Source: Thermoplasmata archaeon (GTDB taxonomy: Archaea > Thermoplasmatota > Thermoplasmata > SG8-5 > JAGLSY01). From it: a stretch of 9,592 nt of DNA. This document shows positions 8,801 to 9,592 of the stretch, piece after piece. Where the stretch lies: NCBI GenBank assembly GCA_023135545.1, contig JAGLSY010000050.1, positions 1 to 9,592 of the forward strand, written 5' to 3'. A model generated the notes under the pieces. The model did no database searches. It had not been told where the DNA came from and was given only the letters and a program-made list of their open reading frames with translations. The position numbers and the translations under genes are program-made. Numbering within the stretch: position 1 is the stretch's first letter; every line of letters begins with the position of its first letter.

Positions 8801-9592
8801 AGCCCCGCCGTCGTTGGTCATACCATAGAGTGTTGAGCCAATCTGTATGACACTGTTTCCATAAGGCCAGGCTCCATTTGAGGCTCCGGCATCCCAATCG
8901 AAATGATGCATTATCTCAAACCCTGTACTGTCTTTGTTTATTTTGAATAGGATTCCATCCCCACCATCACCGCCTTCATATGTGGTTCCGAATAACTGGT
9001 CTGGATTGTTCGCATCCTGTGTTATGGAGCAATACGGGTATGCTCCATCGGTCATCACCGCGTCGAAGCTGTGAACAACCGTGTACATGCTGCCATCTGT
9101 CCACACTTCATAAACCACTCCATAACCAACGTTACCACCGGAATTGGTATGGCCATAAAGGAAGCCAGAATCATATAACAAATTATCATACGGATAGTAG
9201 CCTTCAACACCCGCTGCGAAACTGCGCACGACAGTATACATCAACCCATCAGTACTGATTTCAAAGATCGTACCATAATTACTGGCACCGCCACTTCGGG
9301 TCGTCCCATATAGGAATGAACCTCCATCGTATTCTAGACTTCCTACAGGGTATGCTCCATCCGGCGTATTTGCAAAGGGCCTTAATATCGTGTAACCGCT
9401 TCCATCCCAGTTGATCGAGAAGACAACACCGACACCGATGCCGCCATAATAGGTCATGCCATAGAATGTCCCGCCGATCTCCAGAAGGTTACCGTATGGG
9501 TTCAAACCATCACCGCCGATTGAGCCAAACACGTGTAACACACTATAGAAAGAGCCATCTGTGTTGACGGAGAATATCACTCCGTCGTCCCA
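5885..9592 (-). CDS. Chimeric secreted propeller protein with Gloeo/Verruco repeats and a NosD-type tail, 5' end missing (at least 1235 aa)
   Basis: The frame is open to the right edge. The four codons before the GTG at 9580-9578 read WDDG in phase with the repeats, so that GTG is internal and the true start lies outside the window. Counting from the edge, residues 1-509 are nine and a half repeats of about 51 aa, of the Gloeo/Verruco type: GxVFxIxxDGxxYTxLHxF, then DGAYPYGxL, then LYGMTxxGG. Residues about 511-587 resemble the C-terminal tail of NosD-type beta-helix proteins (IYHNNFIDN, then GGNYWSDY, then DGIGDTGYPIPGG). Blades 2-7 of the scaffold propeller follow, starting near 601, 648, 695, 752, 799 and 848, and then the C-terminal module (889-1235). 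Signal peptide and blade 1 should lie upstream. No anchor is visible. The role is unknown; extracellular location is inferred from the paralogues and sequons. Confidence 0.92.
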   Translation of the reverse strand, partial: WDDGVIFSVNTDGSFYSVLHVFGSIGGDGLNPYGNLLEIGGTFYGMTYYGGIGVGVVFSINWDGSGYTILRPFANTPDGAYPVGSLEYDGGSFLYGTTRSGGASNYGTIFEISTDGLMYTVVRSFAAGVEGYYPYDNLLYDSGFLYGHTNSGGNVGYGVVYEVWTDGSMYTVVHSFDAVMTDGAYPYCSITQDANNPDQLFGTTYEGGDGGDGILFKINKDSTGFEIMHHFDWDAGASNGAWPYGNSVIQIGSTLYGMTNDGGANSRGIIYKIDTDGTSFSILHSFSAAPDASYPQGDLTWDGTYLYGMTGSGGLNNYGALFRIDQFGAGYTILHDFNIAPAASDPYGNLMDDGAFLYGMTYRGGINNFGTVFKFQKLTSTLTIIHNFTSADGEYPYGGLTTDGTYLYGMTYSGGATDDGVIFRMNKDGSGYAIMRHLLAVTDGESPRRNLHLDGNLLYGMTANGGANGMGTVFSIDKDTTAFTVIHDLAGAPNDGSWPSYNDITLIVNPAAQSQGNLIYHNNFIDNIQQAQDDILGPPGNAWDSGLPDGGNYWSDYAGIDMPPDGIGDTGYPIPGGALATDNWPWMREDGWRLPYSTFTSVAWDDLNGRFWLTCEVSADAASTVYYVPVGTPSTMVPIMAPPITFTAVGADNLGNILIAGDNLDQMFYYNPSADNGWPVTEIGTDKMWGWNITSITFNSNDGRFYLVGNLMNQDKGVAFHTDTVPLDSGVAKCYKDTSAFMNSPEPGALKSIAWNPTRNYALVVGDGVYRVSQYDGNPGYELSWTEVSAPSAGITYSDVSWDTDGWNEAGISGDDNTFGSYWRYYHTNPILQDGFTNGTAGTSYSTCAMKPPSSPKWLLVLGASGGLQVNIQELDQSTDVSASTVYPNIYWVGFNDTGMTSLNNQNVNPDSWFNIVFEGNYSGGWNQVRADITFWFDDGLTGTNSQYPAETVTNRNRAFNLTYEPASATPYVINYPIAPALEITIGVVSDTISWNHPFDATQSFHRVVLQVHLGAQIFPADGNGFAPAGPDYHSDPNIALNNPNSWDFNVTLVDAGDESKTNSTYGEFGVKKAISIGISGSPNGEGTPGDNGVYLGSSVITYSTNADYWVNVSIPHLYLNGEVGHLRYIPAENMLVVNTNSLSNLPMASNMPLAGGGVYFPSENGEICVWGDSATGSLSAPANGTTAHGPWGSNYNYYDNPGGTTSVDWYVDLPAGLGSGTYRATISYSIETDG
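5888..6928 (-). other. Sequon-rich C-terminal beta module, copy 3
   Basis: This codes for the last 347 residues of the chimeric protein. It is closest to copy 2 and differs by a short insertion near HLYLNGEVGHLRYIPAEN and an extended loop before GEICVWGD. It ends ATISYSIETDG before the TAG stop, with no anchor. Confidence 0.7.
7157..7198. repeat. DNA repeat shared with 3489-3530 (copy in the chimeric gene)
   Basis: This is the partner of the 36-base exact match, lying in the blade 6 coding region of the chimeric gene. The corresponding stretch of the 718-aa gene (about 1320-1370) is clearly diverged, so the two right-hand genes separated more recently, or have exchanged sequence. Confidence 0.85.
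7832..8062 (-). other. Orphan NosD-type C-terminal segment
   Basis: This region codes for about 77 residues: GNLIYHNNFIDN, then NAWDSGLPDGGNYWSDYAG, then DGIGDTGYPIPGG and TDNWPWM. This is the pattern that closes many archaeal NosD-like parallel beta-helix proteins. Only about one helix coil precedes it here, so it is a fragment and not a full domain. The DG-rich part may bind calcium, by analogy only. Confidence 0.75.
8066..9592 (-). repeat. Array of Gloeo/Verruco-type 51-residue repeats
   Basis: Ten units start near residues 2, 53, 105, 156, 211, 266, 317, 368, 418 and 469 from the right edge, giving spacings of 51, 52, 51, 55, 55, 51, 51, 50 and 51. The DNA period is therefore about 153 bases. 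The fourth and fifth units carry small insertions. The eighth has lost the central DG (KFQKLTSTLTIIHNF). The tenth breaks off after SWPSYNDITLIVN, before its LYGMT half. The array continues beyond the window. The family is known from Verrucomicrobia and Gloeobacter and is thought to be extracytoplasmic; such units probably form propeller blades. Confidence 0.85.

Noticed and set aside
9578..9580. GTG as start codon of the rightmost gene
   Set aside because: The frame is open before it, and WDDG precedes it in phase with the repeat motif (compare DDGVIF in the ninth repeat), so it is an internal valine codon.
8066..9592. CRISPR or DNA satellite as cause of the regular period
   Set aside because: The period is about 153 bases and the units are similar as protein, not as identical DNA repeats with spacers.

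Overview
The window is almost entirely coding on the minus strand. It holds one tightly packed run of four co-directional genes, read from right to left. The rightmost gene enters from beyond the right edge with its 5' end missing. Two complete genes follow, and a fourth starts at base 56 and leaves through the left edge. The three gaps are 11, 3 and 24 bases. Each internal start has a Shine-Dalgarno sequence, and two of these overlap the stop codon of the gene before, so this looks like one translationally coupled operon. No promoter, RNA gene, CRISPR, insertion sequence or terminator is visible. Any promoter should lie beyond the right edge and any terminator beyond the left edge.

The three large proteins (718 aa, 1210 aa, and at least 1235 aa) are paralogues built on one secreted scaffold. 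This consists of a signal peptide, a seven-bladed beta-propeller marked by a recurring AWNDAG...VVG-type motif every 43-53 residues, and a roughly 340-residue, sequon-rich, beta-rich C-terminal module ending without any anchor. The 718-aa protein is the bare scaffold. The 1210-aa protein is the same scaffold with about 488 residues, a tandem pair of class I glutamine-amidotransferase-like (GATase-like) alpha/beta domains, set inside blade 2. Removing the insert leaves about 722 residues, almost exactly the length of the bare scaffold. The third protein has another large block just before blade 2: nine and a half 51-residue repeats of the Gloeo/Verruco type (TIGR03803-like), followed by the tail of a NosD-type beta-helix protein without its helix. 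The operon therefore reads as a small family of surface or extracellular propellers carrying different passenger domains near the same point. This is the most unusual thing in the window.

The organism is probably an archaeon. The NosD-type tail, the many N-X-S/T sequons, the abundance of secreted beta-rich proteins and the GGAGG/GGTGA ribosome sites would suit Thermoplasmatota-like or methanogen-related euryarchaea, but no marker gene is present and this is an inference of low to moderate confidence. The biological role of the proteins is unknown. Surface structure, adhesion or extracellular binding are guesses from domain type only.
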